This document shows positions 39,767 through 48,805 of a stretch of 64,000 nucleotides of DNA, in pieces. Below the pieces are notes generated by a model. It was not told the origin of the DNA and made no database searches. It saw only the letters and a program-made list of their open reading frames with translations. The position numbers and the translations under genes were made by a program. Position 1 is the stretch's first letter; each line of letters opens with the position of its first letter. Source of the DNA: Petasospora fabianii (taxonomy: Eukaryota > Ascomycota > Saccharomycetes > Phaffomycetales > Wickerhamomycetaceae); NCBI GenBank assembly GCA_022641835.1, contig CP048715.1:2232001-2296000 (forward strand), read 5' to 3'.

Positions 39767-40824
39767 ACCTGGAGGGATCTAAATACAATATTTGCATCAT
39801 GATTCTAGGAATACATAGCCAGCGTACTATTACACTCTAAGACCCTTCATAACACCCAATCGATCTTCATGCGTCGAAATAATCTTATCTCTGGCCCCTT
39901 AATGGATCACAAAGAGGAAAGCGCCAGATGATGTAATCATTAGACGCTTCCTGCGGACCTCATTTAGTCCAAAGAGAGGCGGTTGATCAGGGTCGCAGAT
40001 CGGGCGACATGGGTATGATGAGAACGATAATTGTACCCTGCCTAACCTTACTGACGTCAATCAGTACAATATAACATCAGCTTGCGATCAAATTCGGGTT
40101 CCCGTTCAATACAAAACGACCCCCAACATTCTTGCTTAACGTTCTACCCCTCAGAATGCAAAGAATGAAGCAAATCACCCACTATAGCACCACGTTAAGC
40201 AAGGCTTGACCTGATTTACCGGGCAGGGGCTTATCAGGCTTATCAGTAGTCCACGCGATTGGTCAACGTGACAGCCTTTACATCCAGTCAAGGTATACGA
40301 CCGCAAAGTACAGCACCAGGGCATTTGAAAGGCTGCTCGGAGTGTACCCATTTTGGCATGCCTTTCCGCTGTGGGCAACTCCGGCCGTATCCCGCCGAGA
40401 AGAGGCCAAGCAAAATCCAAGAAACATGTCAACGGTCTCGGCACGTACATTTTAACTGTCGTCTGGAGAAATGAGACCCTTCAGTGAACAGGAAATTGTC
40501 TGATATATCGGGAACTTCGGGACTCCCACACAGGGGCAACGACTGGCAAGCAGCCACCAGCCACAGCAATGTGTCCGCATCAACGCGGATCAGGCTTATC
40601 CACACCGCGTACGGAGTCTTGCCCGATAAGGATACGAAGCCGGGGCTCAGCCGCTACCATTACTCCATTACCTACTTCTTATCGGCAATAATCACACCTC
40701 AGACATCATTTGCCGGAGTATAAGAAGCAATAGGTCCTCTCGGGTGAATTTGCGTTCAAGTTCGAGCGTGAGACCCTTCTTCTTTGCCCTACCTATCAAT
40801 ATCTCCACTCATCATCCATATACA
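39767..40824 (+). promoter_or_regulatory. Promoter of the Dal5-type permease with five GATAAG sites
   Basis: 1.06 kb without a gene. GATAAG cores (either strand) lie at 40230-40235, 40239-40244, 40595-40600, 40625-40630 and 40678-40683; the first two are in tandem and the last three fall within 90 bp. Clustered GATAAG is the signature of nitrogen catabolite repression by Gln3/Gat1-type factors. CCGAGA half-sites lie at 40395-40400 and, inverted (TCTCGG), at 40436-40441. Open frames in this region lack coding character. Confidence 0.65.
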
Positions 40825-42429
40825 ATGAGCAGTGACGAGGAGAAACACATTCATGGCAAGGGAGACATGATCTCCCCCGTTGTATCGATAACGGAGGAAC
40901 AGATTGGTAAACCCGGTGAACTGATCACAACCGTGCTCTCGCCCGATGGCCATACCGTTAATATCACTGGTGATGTTGATGATGCTATGAAGTTGGCCAT
41001 CGATGCGCACCGTATTCATATGACCCCAGAGCAGGACGCCAAGTTGCTTGCGAAAATTGATAGATATCTGCTCCCACTCATCTGTTTTCTATACTCTGTT
41101 CAGTTTATGGATAAGGTCACTAATGGTAATGCAGCCATCATGGGACTCAAGACAGATTTGAATATGGTGGGTGATATGTACAGTTGGGTAGGTACCTCTT
41201 TCTATCTTGGTTATTTAGCTTTTGAGTTCCCAGTGTCTACATTGCTTCAAAGATTCCCATTGGCAAAGACGACTTCCGTCTTCATCTTCTTATGGGGTGC
41301 CGTTCTCTGTCTTCATGCCACCCCAAACTACGCTGGTTTTATTTTCCTTAGAACAGTTCTTGGTGCTCTCGAGTCATCAGTGACACCAGCTATGGTTATC
41401 ATCACATCACAGTGGTACAAGAAGGAGGAACAGTTCTTCAGAACATGTCTTTGGTTTGCCTGTAACGGTTTCGGTAACATTTTTGGTTCGGCCATAGCTT
41501 ACGGTATTGCCAAGCATGCTGTCCACTACTCCATCGAAGGTTGGAAGATTCTTTTCATCGTTACAGGTCTTATCACCGTTGTACTGTCCTTTGCCTTCTA
41601 CTTGCATATCCCGGATACACCAGCTGGTGCCTGGTTCTTGACCGAGGAGGAGAAGCTAATGGTCGTTGAACGTATCAGATCTAACAACCAAGGATTTGGT
41701 AACAGGCATTTCAAAAAGCACCAACTTATAGAGGCACTGGTTGATCCAAGAACATGGGTCTTCTTCTTCTATGGTCTTCTCACTGATATTCCAAACGGTG
41801 GTGTCACCAATTTTGGAGCTATCTTGATGAATGACGATTTTGGGTTCTCCACTTACAAGTCGCTCCTAATGGGCATGGTTTCAGGAGCCGTTGAACTCGT
41901 TGGTTGCCCGCTCTTTGGTTACTTCAATAGATGGATCCCACACAGATTGATCATTGCCATTTTCACCACTGTGGTTGTGCTCTTGGGTGCCTGTCTTCTT
42001 GCCTTTGCCCACCAGGACAAGAATGCTAGATTGGCAGGCTACTTTATCCAATCTGTGGGTCCAGTCGGTATGATCTCGTGTCTTTCCCTCTTCTCCTCCA
42101 ATGTGGCTGGTCACACAAAGAAGATCACGGTTAACGCCATTTTCCTCATTGGATATTGTGTTGGAAATGTGATTGGTCCACAGACATTTAGAGCAGAGGA
42201 CGCTCCAGGTTATGCCCCAGCAAAGATCACCATCGTTGTTTGTTATGCAGTGAGTTTGCTGCTTCAAGTCTGGCTGTACTGGTCCTACTCAAATGAGAAC
42301 AAGAAGAGAGCTGCTATCAGAGAGGAGAGAGAAAAGAGCGGATTCCAAGATGGTGCTGAATTCATGGAGAATTTGGAGTTTGCTGATTTGACTGATAAAG
42401 AGAATCCGCACTTTGTATATTCTTTGTGA
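40825..42429 (+). CDS. Major facilitator anion:cation symporter, Dal5/Tna1 (allantoate permease) family
   Basis: 534 residues from ATG 40825 (MSSDEEKHIHGK). The open frame upstream starts at GTG and is leader. It has a charged N-terminal tail of about 80 residues, then a typical 12-helix MFS core with a central loop (about 265-300). Family marks: LLPLICFLYSVQFMDKVTNGNA (helix 1 with the ACS-family Asp-Lys), the YLGYLAFEFPVS loop, LRTVLGALESSVTPAMV, and the W-rich GAWFLTEEEKLMVVERIR after helix 6. Relatives carry allantoate, ureidosuccinate, dipeptides, nicotinate, biotin or pantothenate; the substrate cannot be assigned. The GATAAG-rich promoter points to a nitrogenous solute. Confidence 0.82.
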   Translation: MSSDEEKHIHGKGDMISPVVSITEEQIGKPGELITTVLSPDGHTVNITGDVDDAMKLAIDAHRIHMTPEQDAKLLAKIDRYLLPLICFLYSVQFMDKVTNGNAAIMGLKTDLNMVGDMYSWVGTSFYLGYLAFEFPVSTLLQRFPLAKTTSVFIFLWGAVLCLHATPNYAGFIFLRTVLGALESSVTPAMVIITSQWYKKEEQFFRTCLWFACNGFGNIFGSAIAYGIAKHAVHYSIEGWKILFIVTGLITVVLSFAFYLHIPDTPAGAWFLTEEEKLMVVERIRSNNQGFGNRHFKKHQLIEALVDPRTWVFFFYGLLTDIPNGGVTNFGAILMNDDFGFSTYKSLLMGMVSGAVELVGCPLFGYFNRWIPHRLIIAIFTTVVVLLGACLLAFAHQDKNARLAGYFIQSVGPVGMISCLSLFSSNVAGHTKKITVNAIFLIGYCVGNVIGPQTFRAEDAPGYAPAKITIVVCYAVSLLLQVWLYWSYSNENKKRAAIREEREKSGFQDGAEFMENLEFADLTDKENPHFVYSL

Positions 42430-42629
42430 TCAGGTGCATTCATGGTCGTTACTGCTACTTATATGAAGGCAAAACACTAACTCAATAAATGGATGCTGGT
42501 CGTCTTGGGGCTTTGACTAAATAGTATATTTATTCATCATATTTATTTATTTATTTCTATCAAGATAGACAATGTAGACAACAGTACTATTTGTCAAATT
42601 TAAACCCTCCTACAACGGTTATCAACCTA

Positions 42630-43667
42630 TTAGAGAACTGCACCAAATCCGAATGTGAGTTTGATGGATCTGACATAGTAATCTTCAAAGTTACCTTGGA
42701 CAACCTCCTCCTGACCAATTGGGATACCTTTGAACAAAACATCGAGCTTAGTCTCAGAGTCACCTTGGTGGAAGTCGATTGTGAGAGTAGCGTAATGGCC
42801 CTGTTTCCAATCTTTCAATCTCCATTGTTGAACAATGGTTTGGTTTGGAACGAGCTTGGTGATCTTACCTGAGACACCGCCACCAAAGAGGTTGAACTCT
42901 GTTCCCTCGGCCATGATGTCACCAGGGAAGTCAGGATTGGATCTTGTCCATGCTCCAATACGGTTTTTCTCGAGAAGAGTGATATAAAGCTGCTCAGCGG
43001 ATGTATTGAACTCTGGCTCAAAGTGCATGGTTGTTGTATTGTACTTTGGAACATTGGCTGAATTGGAAGAGGAGGCAGCGGCTGATGAAGTTGAAGAAGT
43101 AGCTGGGGTCTTGGATGCGGTGGATGGCGTTGGTGATGATGACTTGGTCTTTTCAGTAGAGCCCTTCACACTCTGCTCTTGGTTAGCCTTGGTGAACTGG
43201 GAGGTAACCTTGTCAGCGGAGACTTGGATGTCTTGACCGTGGGTCGTCAAAAGATCCTTGCCAAACTGGGCCAATTTTGTTCTCAATTGCGGCACAATCT
43301 TCTGTCTGACAATCTCCTTGATGGCAGTGTTTTGTGAGTTTTCGGAGAAAACAGAGATCTCAAACTGATACTGATCTTCTTCTGTGTCATAGGCAACCTC
43401 AGGAACTGTGATGGATCCCTTGGCCTCTGTATCACCAACTTTTCCCTCGAATCCCAAGACGACTTTAACATCAAACAAAGAGATGATCTTACCCTTACGC
43501 TGGGATACAACGACATCACCTTCTACAGAGGTGACCTTGTTGACTTCAGCTGATTGGGAGTCGGTGGATGCCGATGTGCCAACGAGTGAGTCGGCGAAGT
43601 ATGTCTTAGCCCACGAGAGACAATTCTTGTCAACCCAGTGCCAGTTGTTTGGATTGTGAACGACCAT
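42630..43667 (-). CDS. AHA1: Aha1, Hsp90 ATPase activator
   Basis: A 345-residue co-chaperone that stimulates Hsp90 ATPase in the cytosol; S. cerevisiae Aha1 is 350. The start MVVHNPNNWHWVDKNC carries the conserved NxNNWHW motif. The N-terminal domain (about 1-155) binds the Hsp90 middle domain, and its RKGK loop is visible (VSQRKGKIISLFDV). A Ser/Thr/Ala-rich linker follows (about 160-212). The C-terminal AHSA1/START-like domain (about 215-345) has GAWTRSNPDF, GTEFNLFGGGVSGKI and QQWRLKDWKQGHYATL. It diverges from the Zn2Cys6 gene. Confidence 0.95.
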   Translation of the reverse strand: MVVHNPNNWHWVDKNCLSWAKTYFADSLVGTSASTDSQSAEVNKVTSVEGDVVVSQRKGKIISLFDVKVVLGFEGKVGDTEAKGSITVPEVAYDTEEDQYQFEISVFSENSQNTAIKEIVRQKIVPQLRTKLAQFGKDLLTTHGQDIQVSADKVTSQFTKANQEQSVKGSTEKTKSSSPTPSTASKTPATSSTSSAAASSSNSANVPKYNTTTMHFEPEFNTSAEQLYITLLEKNRIGAWTRSNPDFPGDIMAEGTEFNLFGGGVSGKITKLVPNQTIVQQWRLKDWKQGHYATLTIDFHQGDSETKLDVLFKGIPIGQEEVVQGNFEDYYVRSIKLTFGFGAVL

Positions 43668-44134
43668 GTTGTAGTTTGAAGTGTATTGATCCGTTAAACC
43701 TGAGTGTGATCAGTGGTAGAAGGGAAGGAACCGTGGGTTACGATGGGCTTTATGGAGATGATTGAGTATCGAAGTCTGGAAAATTCCATAGAGGCGCGAT
43801 GGCTTAGTTGCGGGGAGACAACAAGGGGCCACTTCAGTTTAGGACTAGATCTACACAATGGGTGAAAGAGGGGCAATTATTCAGTTGAATTACAGTACCT
43901 TGATGAAATATCATAATCAAAGCCTTAGTAGCACACACACACACACACATCCAGTCCCCTCCATCTCTTACCTTTTCAGTCCTTAAATCTGTCCAACTCA
44001 GAAGGGAAATGTTCCGAGGCCCGCGCACCCGCGATCTGCCATCTGCCAGTCAAAATCGGGCACTACAAGTTTACTCCGAGAGTAGTGTTGATATGTCCTG
44101 TAATACCCAGCGCTAACCTAAACCCCACTCCATA
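43668..44134. promoter_or_regulatory. Divergent region AHA1 / Zn2Cys6 factor with heat-shock dyad
   Basis: 467 bp. An Hsf1-type dyad GAA-aa-TTC (within TGGAAAATTCCA) lies at 43779-43786, about 115 bp upstream of the AHA1 ATG, with GAA units nearby (43771-43773, 43719-43721). A (CA)9 microsatellite lies at 43932-43949, nearer the regulator gene. A CCGAGG occurs near 44017. Confidence 0.55.
43932..43949. repeat. (CA)9 microsatellite
   Basis: Nine CA units in the AHA1/Zn2Cys6 divergent promoter. Confidence 0.9.
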
Positions 44135-45943
44135 ATGTCATCTAATGGGGTCCCCATGCATTCTCCCAAGCCGACAAAGATCCCTGGGTCCCAGGTAGTG
44201 CGCAAGAAGCGCGCCAGGCCGTACAGCAGGCGCGGATGTCAGCGTTGTAAGAAGATGAAGGTGAAGTGCGACGAGGTACAGCCAAAGTGCACCCGCTGTT
44301 ACAAATCTAACGCTGAATGTGAGTATCCAGATGTTAGGCTCCCTCCCCTCCGCTCTATTTCCTTCAATGGTCAGCCAGCTCAATGGCACAAACTCGAAGC
44401 AAGTCCCGTAGAAGGGTCCATCGACAGCATGGTCAAGGATCTTCTCGAAATTATGGATGATGATCTATCCCTGCAGATGGACAAGGCCATCGAGCAACAC
44501 ATTGAAGGTTTCTTCGGGTCTTCACCTCTGCCAAGCACAATCACACGTCTTCAAGTGAAACCGGAACTTCTTAAGCCAATCTACAATAGCCCTGGTCGCT
44601 CCCCAGACCAGGTTACGTCACCCCGAGATATCTTATCAACAACAACAATCTTCCATTTCCCCACAAACTGTTTCCAATCGCTTGATATTGACCCTTCACA
44701 CAAGAAATATCTAGATCTTTTCTACACCGAGTTCAGTGAGATTTTGATGCCACTCCGCTCGTGCGATGAGGCAAACACCATTCGAGACATCCTTCTGCAG
44801 TATTCCCTACGTAAGGACTACCTCTATTTTGCAGTCCTTTCATCAGGTGCACGAATCGCTTACAAGAGCTCCAATCTTGATGAAGACGAACAATACTTCA
44901 CAAACTTCCTAAAGAAGACATCGGGATTGTTGAGTGATTATAAGTACATCCAAACATATTGCAGCACGGAACCACCAGTGACTTCACCACAGCCAAACAA
45001 GATTGTCAATGATGTATTGGAACCACTTTTGTTAACTATTCTCTTACTGACATCTGATAATGCATCGAGTATGAAACAGTCATGGAGGGGTCATTTGCGT
45101 GGTGCCAAGGAACTGTTACTCAGGGTCTTTGTTGAGAACAAGCTCCCACAGACTAAAGTGTTGATCTTTTGCAAAGCCTGGTTTGTTTTGTTTGAAGTTC
45201 TTGCTGGTCTCAGTGCCCCCTATGGTGGTACGCTTGTCAAGTCAAGTGGTGATGTGGCTAAAGATCGTGCCCTGTTGGAACTGATGTCATGGGATTCCGA
45301 GACTGAGACTGAAGCACTGAGAGAGCTTAGAATGATCACAGAGGAAGGATTCATTTTCACATTGGGTTTCCACACTGGCCTATTATCTCCATTATTCAAG
45401 TTGATTGAGATGATGAGACGAGCCGATGTCAACACCCCGCCCTCAAGTGAGATCTTTGGACTAATAACGGAGTTTGAGAAATTTAGAAACGTTCATCCAA
45501 CTTCTGCTTCCGGGTCAGAAAAAATTGTAATATGGTTCGAAGCTGTACACCAATCATACATCGACGCTGCTCTCCTGACAATCATTTCGCAGTTCCTCAG
45601 AATAACAACGAGCCCCATGGCTGTAAATCCAGTTATTCAAGAATTATCACACTCAGTGCTCACGCGTGCAAACTGTCTCCTGACACCAGAGACAGATCGC
45701 ATATCGCAGTTCAAATTGATGATGGATCAGTGGCCCCTTCTCACTGCTGGCCTGCACAGCGTCACGAGAGAGGATAGAGCAAAGGCTCAGAGCATCTTCC
45801 AGCTGTTGACTGATCTGGGATCAGGTTCGGCAAAGTACTCGTTACAAAAGATGAAGAGAGCATGGGCTAGAACGGCTGGGTTCGATCCAATGGGTGGATC
45901 ATCGTCTGAGGGACCGGAGGAGGTCGATATTGTGACGTATTAA
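44135..45943 (+). CDS. Zn2Cys6 fungal transcription factor
   Basis: A 602-residue regulator. The N-terminal zinc cluster has exact C-x2-C-x6-C-x6-C-x2-C-x6-C spacing (GCQRCKKMKVKCDEVQPKC and on), preceded by basic KKRARPYSRRG as in the Lys14/Uga3-like subgroup. The middle and C-terminal regions (about 190-560) are helical and fit the fungal-specific regulatory domain (KKYLDLFYTEFSEILMPL, HLRGAKELLLR). Such factors usually bind CGG/CCG triplets and often control adjacent metabolic genes. Here the neighbours are a carboxylesterase and ACC deaminase on one side and a permease beyond AHA1 on the other. The target is not known. Confidence 0.88.
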   Translation: MSSNGVPMHSPKPTKIPGSQVVRKKRARPYSRRGCQRCKKMKVKCDEVQPKCTRCYKSNAECEYPDVRLPPLRSISFNGQPAQWHKLEASPVEGSIDSMVKDLLEIMDDDLSLQMDKAIEQHIEGFFGSSPLPSTITRLQVKPELLKPIYNSPGRSPDQVTSPRDILSTTTIFHFPTNCFQSLDIDPSHKKYLDLFYTEFSEILMPLRSCDEANTIRDILLQYSLRKDYLYFAVLSSGARIAYKSSNLDEDEQYFTNFLKKTSGLLSDYKYIQTYCSTEPPVTSPQPNKIVNDVLEPLLLTILLLTSDNASSMKQSWRGHLRGAKELLLRVFVENKLPQTKVLIFCKAWFVLFEVLAGLSAPYGGTLVKSSGDVAKDRALLELMSWDSETETEALRELRMITEEGFIFTLGFHTGLLSPLFKLIEMMRRADVNTPPSSEIFGLITEFEKFRNVHPTSASGSEKIVIWFEAVHQSYIDAALLTIISQFLRITTSPMAVNPVIQELSHSVLTRANCLLTPETDRISQFKLMMDQWPLLTAGLHSVTREDRAKAQSIFQLLTDLGSGSAKYSLQKMKRAWARTAGFDPMGGSSSEGPEEVDIVTY

Positions 45944-46365
45944 TCAATGTAATGTAATGTGTATGTACTACCGGCAAGTGCAAAAATAACGTAGGTAGTG
46001 CTTTTGATTATGTGTAGTGGCTGTTTATGGCTATGAGGAACTCCATCCAACTCGCTGGCGTTGAGGTCCGATTAGGAACTCGCGCCGAGGATAACCGAGA
46101 GGAAGGCGGAGACGACGGGGGAATTAATCTTATCGGATTACCGAACTTGACACATCCCGAGAAGTCTCGGGCAGCCTGATGAGCCGATAAGTGTATGTGT
46201 GGGGCATCTGATGGCCACCGGAGAGATGAGCTGACTTGGGGATCTTGGAATGTTTGCGATGTGAAAGAGGAAACACTAAGATTCACCATTGACTAAGTAC
46301 AAGCATGAAGATACAGCTATTCGTATTAAGCGTTCATTATCGAAGTGATCCTTTACAACCACCTG
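45944..46365. promoter_or_regulatory. Convergent region with a CCCGAGA/TCTCGGG palindrome and GATAAG motifs
   Basis: 422 bp between the 3' ends of the Zn2Cys6 gene and the esterase, unusually motif-rich for a convergent gap. A perfect palindrome CCCGAGA-AG-TCTCGGG lies at 46156-46171. A further CCGAGA lies at 46095-46100, CCGAGG at 46085-46090, and two GATAAG cores (one inverted) flank the palindrome. Whether these are functional, or belong to an unseen transcript, is open. Confidence 0.4.
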
Positions 46366-48012
46366 TTATGGACCCAACTCAGCCTTATAGACAGCGTCAG
46401 AGATCTTCATTCCCCAGTCCCAGAACTCATCATCTTTAACATAGGTCTCACCATCAGCGGCGAAGTATCTGTAAGAGTCAATCTTGGAGTTATCCCAATC
46501 CACTGGCTTGAAGTTGTAAAACTGTGTAAATGGAATCAAGAAGTTCTGGATCTTAGGCTCTTCTTCAGGCAAGAATCCATCGAGTTTAGCATAAAACCAC
46601 AAATGGTTCTCCGCACTATGTGGAACACCATCCTCTGGTTTAACGTACTTGTCCAAACACTGTGGTCTGAAATCGATTCTGTATCTGTAGATGTTGCTGA
46701 GTGGGAAGCCACCATCCACGAGTCTCTTGATGAATCCGCGAAGAGATACACACACTTGCAAATCAGAGACAATGTCACCATACACCTTCCAGATTTCATG
46801 TTTGAACTTTTCAGGGTCGGTCTTCTCTAGTTCTGGGTCCACCTTTGGGTAAGCCTCCAAGATAGCATCGATGACTTTTGATGGGTAATAATTCTGCAAT
46901 TGCAATCTCAAGCCCTGGAGAGTAGTTGGTGTGTTCAAATTGGCATACACCAATGGCTCATTACCAACCTCACCAATAACGAGTCTGATACCCTTCTTGG
47001 CACACAAGGCACCATAGTGACCAGATTGGATATCTTTGAGCATGGATGGGGAGATAAAGTTCCCCTCAGTAAATGCTCTGAAAGTGTGCAAGTCCAATTT
47101 CTCAACTAGGGACTCGAGATCTGTATGTGGGATTTCTCTCAGCTTTGCGAGTTTCTGTGGTCCAGAAAGGGAGGGATCGATTGCTAGCTTAGCGACAACT
47201 TCATCGAATTGGAGTTGCAGCTCATCAATGCCTTTTGGTTGAACAGTGAGGGCGTTGGATACTAGGGAAACCTGTTTAATGATCTGTCTGTCCTCTGGGT
47301 GGTACAACTCATATGAGAGTTGGAAGAAAGTTGAGTAAGACCCAGCAGAACGGCCACCAACAGAAATCTTCTCTGGGTTTCCACCAAAGTGAGAAATATG
47401 ATCATAAGTCCATTCAATTGCGGCCCTTTGATCCCAGAAACCAAAGTTGGAGTTGAATGGATCCTCTTCGAGAAGCTCCTTAGATCCCAGGAAACCAAAG
47501 AGAGAGACTCTGTATCCTGGAACAACAATGATGTAGTTCAGATCAAACTTTTCATCGTTCTGTAAATCTCTTGGATCAAAGTTGATTGAGTGATTAGCTT
47601 TACCGTACTGCAACCAACCACCGTGGAACCAAACCAAGACTGGCCATCCTCCCTCTGGCTTGTTCTTCTCAGATGCTGGCACCCAAATGTTTAAGTATGT
47701 AATGTCCTCGGTAGTGTTGGAACCTGCTCTAACGTTGATAAGCTCCTTCATAGGCAATGGAGGCTGAGCACCTTGCTTTGGGAAGTCGAGGAGGTAGTCG
47801 TTTGAGTAGTCGTAATCAGCTGGAATAGGACGAGGACGTTTCCAGCGATACTCTCCCGTTGGTGGAAGGGCATATCTGACACCGCAAAAACGGTTTGTCA
47901 ATGGCTTATTAGTTCCTTCTTCCTTAATGGTGAGACCTGTGAGTGTTCCCTTACCCGGAAGGGTGACAGTGGTCTTCTCAGAGATCTTCTCGACAGATGG
48001 AACCTGACCCAT
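46366..48012 (-). CDS. Type B carboxylesterase/lipase family protein
   Basis: A 548-residue alpha/beta hydrolase. It has no signal peptide, unlike most secreted fungal members. The start MGQVPS (Gly2, Ser6) fits an N-myristoylation signal. Order of motifs: FCGVRYALPP (family N-terminal signature, about 42-51), EDITYLNIWVP, oxyanion-hole HGGW (130-133, Gly to Trp variant of HGGG), nucleophile Ser222 in GGRSAGS, a likely acid around Glu352 (IGEVGNEPL), and the catalytic His465 in GVPHSAENHLWF. Substrate is unknown; family members hydrolyse carboxyl, sterol or xenobiotic esters. It diverges from ACC deaminase and converges on the Zn2Cys6 gene. Confidence 0.82.
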   Translation of the reverse strand: MGQVPSVEKISEKTTVTLPGKGTLTGLTIKEEGTNKPLTNRFCGVRYALPPTGEYRWKRPRPIPADYDYSNDYLLDFPKQGAQPPLPMKELINVRAGSNTTEDITYLNIWVPASEKNKPEGGWPVLVWFHGGWLQYGKANHSINFDPRDLQNDEKFDLNYIIVVPGYRVSLFGFLGSKELLEEDPFNSNFGFWDQRAAIEWTYDHISHFGGNPEKISVGGRSAGSYSTFFQLSYELYHPEDRQIIKQVSLVSNALTVQPKGIDELQLQFDEVVAKLAIDPSLSGPQKLAKLREIPHTDLESLVEKLDLHTFRAFTEGNFISPSMLKDIQSGHYGALCAKKGIRLVIGEVGNEPLVYANLNTPTTLQGLRLQLQNYYPSKVIDAILEAYPKVDPELEKTDPEKFKHEIWKVYGDIVSDLQVCVSLRGFIKRLVDGGFPLSNIYRYRIDFRPQCLDKYVKPEDGVPHSAENHLWFYAKLDGFLPEEEPKIQNFLIPFTQFYNFKPVDWDNSKIDSYRYFAADGETYVKDDEFWDWGMKISDAVYKAELGP

Positions 48013-48805
48013 GACGTTTAGTGTTCTTGTGTTCCTGGTGAATGCACAAAATCACAACTGTTCTGGAGGAAGACGGCAATGTGTAGGTATATGAATGTTT
48101 GGAGAGATGCGTTATCTGAGTTGATAAAGCATCGGGCCGAAATCCGAGATCTAATGATCTCGGCACTCTATGGGCGGAGAAATCTTAAGGCTTAGGGGGA
48201 ACCCGTGCGATACCATATCCTGATCGGGCCACTAGTTTTACGGGACAGCCGAAACTTGTGTTGTTGGACGCTCGGATATGAGTCGGAGATACGCAGTGTG
48301 TTCCTGGCCAATTGTTCGAATCCGCTTGGGTCCGTGGTGTGTGGAGACAGTGGGCGTGTGGGTAGTCTCTAAGAGTAGGTAAGTGGGATACGTCTCCGGT
48401 ACTACTCCCTTTCCCCCGCTATCTTTGAAGCTGATCCTGCTCACCACCTCTACAAGCAAAGAATTCTCCGAGGCAAACAACCTTCGGAAACCCCTGGTAT
48501 CGGTGAAAATCAACTCCCAATCCCGCCATCCGCTGCCGTTTCTCTTTCGCCTGTGCGCGTTATGGCCGACCGGGCAAATCCCACCTGCGGTAATCGTCGG
48601 CCTTACGAATCGGGACGATAAGCGGCAAAATCAGAGCCTTAGAGCACCCGGGGAAGATGGCTCGGCACACCCTATGACCGATGAGCAGAGCAGCACGGTT
48701 TGCAGAATCAGGGTATAAAGTGGGACCACTCTGCTGTGTTTTGTATTTTTCTGTACTCTAGTGAACTACCATCAGCAACAACAAACAATTACAATAACTA
48801 TCACA
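48013..48805. promoter_or_regulatory. Divergent promoter, esterase / ACC deaminase
   Basis: 793 bp. A perfect inverted repeat CCGAGATC-TAAT-GATCTCGG lies at 48144-48163, about 135 bp upstream of the esterase ATG; it contains CCG-N14-CGG, compatible with a Zn2Cys6 dimer. One GATAAG lies at 48617-48622 and a TATAAA at 48714-48719, 87 bp before the ACC deaminase ATG. Several further CGG triplets occur. Open frames inside are not convincing. Confidence 0.6.

Noticed and set aside
48311-48325. GTTCGAATCC in the esterase/ACC deaminase promoter as a tRNA remnant
   Set aside because: The flanking bases do not form a 5-bp T stem and no D or anticodon arm is present.
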